Origin: an uncultured Haemophilus sp.
GTDB lineage: Bacteria > Pseudomonadota > Gammaproteobacteria > Enterobacterales > Pasteurellaceae
Assembly (NCBI RefSeq): GCF_937976265.1
Contig: NZ_CALJRX010000013.1
Span: 1-8,490 of the forward strand
DNA length: 8,490 nt
Direction: 5' to 3'
Within the stretch, counting starts at the first letter, position 1, and every line of letters starts with the position of its first letter. The notes below the pieces were generated by a model. That model ran no database searches. It was not told the origin of the DNA and saw only the letters and a list, made by a program, of their open reading frames with translations. This document shows positions 6,801 to 8,490 of this stretch, piece after piece. A program made the translations under genes and the position numbers.

Positions 6801-6823
6801 TGCCTAACTTGTTTTACAGAGAA

Positions 6824-7627
6824 TTAGGAAGTGGTTGTTTGCCAAGCATTTTCATTGAGCAATTGACCAAAATGACTTTCCACAAGAAGGCGAGTAATAT
6901 TGTTTTGAGGATTGGTGAAGAGTTCTTTCGGAGTGCCTGATTCGATAATTTCACCTTCATCCATCACTAGCACTTGATCCGCAATGTGTTTGATAATCCC
7001 TAAGTTTTGTCCAACATAAATATAGGAAATGCCTAAATGTTCTTGTAAATCTAAAATTAGATTAAGCAATTGAACACGAACGGAGGCATCTAATGTACCA
7101 AGTGCGTCATCAATAATAATCACTTCAGGCTGCAGAATGAGTGCGCGAGCCAAAGCGATCCGCTGTTTTTGACTAATAGAGAGGTGTTTAATTTTAAGAT
7201 TGGTGTAATCTGGATAAAGCCCTACTAGCGAAAGCGTTTCAAAGATCTTTTGATTGCGCGTTTCTTCATCCCAATCGGTAATTAATCGCAGCGGTGCATC
7301 TAAGGCTTGGCCAATATTCAAACGAGGATTAAACGCTAAATTAGCATCTTGGAAAACCATTCGGATATGTTGCGCACGATAGTGAAAATCTTCAAATTGG
7401 AGTGGTAAATCATTAAATAAGATTTTTCCAGATGTAGGAGGGGTAATTCCTGCAATCATTTTCACTAAGGTGGATTTTCCTGAACCATTTTTACCAATAA
7501 TCGCAAGTGTTTCTTTCCGACTAAGCGAAAAGCTGACGTCCTTTACCGCATAAAACTGCTCAGAGCCAAAAAGTTTGGCTGGACCATCAAAGGTTTTACT
7601 GAGATTTTCCACTTTTAATAATGGCAT
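6824..7627 (-). CDS. sapF: SapF, ATPase subunit of the SapABCDF peptide/haem ABC transporter
   Basis: SapF is one of two cytoplasmic ATPases of the Sap importer. In Haemophilus the importer is tied to resistance to antimicrobial peptides and haem-iron use; SapDF has also been linked to potassium uptake in enterics. The 267-residue length equals E. coli SapF (268), and conserved blocks include IRMVFQD (88-94), ISYIYV (200-205) and DQVLVMDEGEIIESG (217-231). Walker A is intact (GKNGSGKST, 45-53) and the Q-loop Gln93 is present. Three active-site motifs are degenerate. The signature reads LSISQ (149-153), Walker B ends Asp173-Asp174 where Asp-Glu is usual, and the H-loop position is Asn208 (QNLG) instead of His. 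E. coli SapF has DE and QH at these places. The gene starts in a TAATG overlap with the sapD stop, with AAAGGAAA upstream, so the two are translationally coupled. Confidence 0.95.
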   Translation of the reverse strand: MPLLKVENLSKTFDGPAKLFGSEQFYAVKDVSFSLSRKETLAIIGKNGSGKSTLVKMIAGITPPTSGKILFNDLPLQFEDFHYRAQHIRMVFQDANLAFNPRLNIGQALDAPLRLITDWDEETRNQKIFETLSLVGLYPDYTNLKIKHLSISQKQRIALARALILQPEVIIIDDALGTLDASVRVQLLNLILDLQEHLGISYIYVGQNLGIIKHIADQVLVMDEGEIIESGTPKELFTNPQNNITRLLVESHFGQLLNENAWQTTTS

Positions 7628-8490
7628 TATTCGTTTCCTTTTGATTCAGTGTTAAGCGTAAGCGGTGAAGCAGCCACTTTATCTTTAAACTGCCGTTCTC
7701 GAAGGTTGATCGGATGATGGCAGGAGAACTCATGCTGTTTAATGCGATAGCGGCTTGGTTTTTGGATACATTCACGCTGAGCAAAAGGGCAGCGAGGTCC
7801 TAAACGACAACCAATCGGCATTTGTTCTAAAATCGGCACAGTGCCTTCTAATGTCCCTAATTTGCTTTTAAAACCTAAGGGACGACTAAAATCCGGCACA
7901 GAGTAAAGCAATGCCTGCGTATAAGGATGGTGAGGCATTTCTAATATTTGGTCGGTCGGCCCAGACTCGGTATTTTGCCCACAATAAAGGACGGAAATAC
8001 TATCACACCATTCGCTGATGCTTTTAAGATCGTTACTGACTAATAAAATTGTCGTACCTTGGTTTTGGTTCATACTTGAAAGCAAGCGGAAAATTTGCAA
8101 TGCCGTAATGGATTCCAAAGAATTAGTGGGTTCATCCGCAATTAGTAATCGAGGTTGATTTGCCACTGCAATAGCAATCATCACCTTTTGGCCTTCACCT
8201 TCAGTGAGCTCATTTGGATAACTCGCCATAATATCTTGGTGATCTTTAATCCCTACACGGTGCAGTAATTCAATCGCTCGACGTTTTTTCCAACCAAACC
8301 ACTGCCACCAACGGCCTTTAAAGGTCCAATTTGGAATACTTTGGATAAGCTGTTTACCAATTTTTCGGCTTGGATCAAGGCAACTTAATGGGTTTTGGAA
8401 GATCATTGAAATTTCTTTTCCAACGATTTTTCGATGTTGATTCGGTGTCAGTTTAAGCAATTCAACATCATTAAAACGAAAACGGTCAGC
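7627..8490 (-). CDS. sapD: SapD, ATPase subunit of the SapABCDF transporter, N-terminal part cut off by window edge
   Basis: SapD pairs with SapF as the ATPase of the Sap importer. The frame is open to the right edge and gives 287 residues. Against E. coli SapD (330) about 64 N-terminal residues including Walker A lie outside, so the ATG is not visible here. Similarity to E. coli is very high, for example FKGRWW, KRRAIELLHRVGIKDH, VMIAIA, ANQPRLLIADEPTNS and MPHHPYTQAL. Q-loop (MIFQNP), signature LTEGEGQ (8188-8208) and Walker B with Glu (LLIADEP, 8128-8148) are present; the H-loop reads VSNDL, with Asn (8032-8034) where E. coli has His. The C-terminal oligopeptide-transporter domain has four cysteines spaced C-x5-C-x6-C-x15-C (7720-7809), the pattern that holds a 4Fe-4S cluster in DppD-type ATPases. 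The C-terminal tail is about 20 residues longer than in E. coli. Confidence 0.96.
   Translation of the reverse strand, partial: ADRFRFNDVELLKLTPNQHRKIVGKEISMIFQNPLSCLDPSRKIGKQLIQSIPNWTFKGRWWQWFGWKKRRAIELLHRVGIKDHQDIMASYPNELTEGEGQKVMIAIAVANQPRLLIADEPTNSLESITALQIFRLLSSMNQNQGTTILLVSNDLKSISEWCDSISVLYCGQNTESGPTDQILEMPHHPYTQALLYSVPDFSRPLGFKSKLGTLEGTVPILEQMPIGCRLGPRCPFAQRECIQKPSRYRIKQHEFSCHHPINLRERQFKDKVAASPLTLNTESKGNE

Noticed and set aside
7596..7784. Reverse-strand frame of 62 codons across the sapD/sapF junction.
   Set aside because: It lies in another frame inside two certain genes and has no ribosome site or family match.

Overview
The window is a piece of AT-rich chromosomal DNA from a Pasteurellaceae bacterium, most likely Haemophilus in the strict sense. 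The clearest clue is the 9-base DNA uptake signal core AAGTGCGGT (the Haemophilus influenzae type, not the ACAAGCGGT type of Actinobacillus relatives). It occurs five times perfectly and once with one mismatch. Gene content (MetX methionine synthesis, SapDF, SppA, SanA, YdjA) and gammaproteobacterial protein sequences agree. I cannot fix the species from sequence alone; H. influenzae, H. haemolyticus and H. parainfluenzae are all possible.

Layout from left to right: lysC (minus, its C-terminal end cut off by the window), sanA (minus), metX (plus), ydjA-type nitroreductase (minus), sppA (plus), a bile acid:sodium symporter (BASS) family transporter (minus), sapF (minus), and sapD (minus, its N-terminal end cut off by the window). 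Two strong hairpin terminators sit between the convergent pairs metX/ydjA and sppA/BASS. Divergent promoter regions lie between sanA/metX and ydjA/sppA. No tRNA, rRNA, insertion sequence, prophage or CRISPR array is visible, and coding density is high.

Functionally the genes are housekeeping. LysC (aspartate to aspartyl phosphate) and MetX (homoserine to O-acetylhomoserine) are two steps of the aspartate amino-acid family. metX has a clear pair of tandem met boxes for the MetJ repressor next to a good sigma-70 promoter. SanA and SppA act at the cell envelope. SapD and SapF are the two ATPase subunits of the SapABCDF peptide/haem-type ABC importer; the sap operon continues beyond the right edge.

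I do not see a new defence or mobile system. The most interesting points are in SapDF. SapF lacks the Walker B catalytic glutamate (Asp instead) and the H-loop histidine (Asn instead) and has a degraded signature motif. SapD also has Asn at the H-loop, and it carries a four-cysteine C-terminal motif expected to hold an iron-sulfur cluster. Other points are the MetJ operator, the Thr-Ala-Leu reading of all four coding uptake signals, and a BASS transporter directly after sapF.
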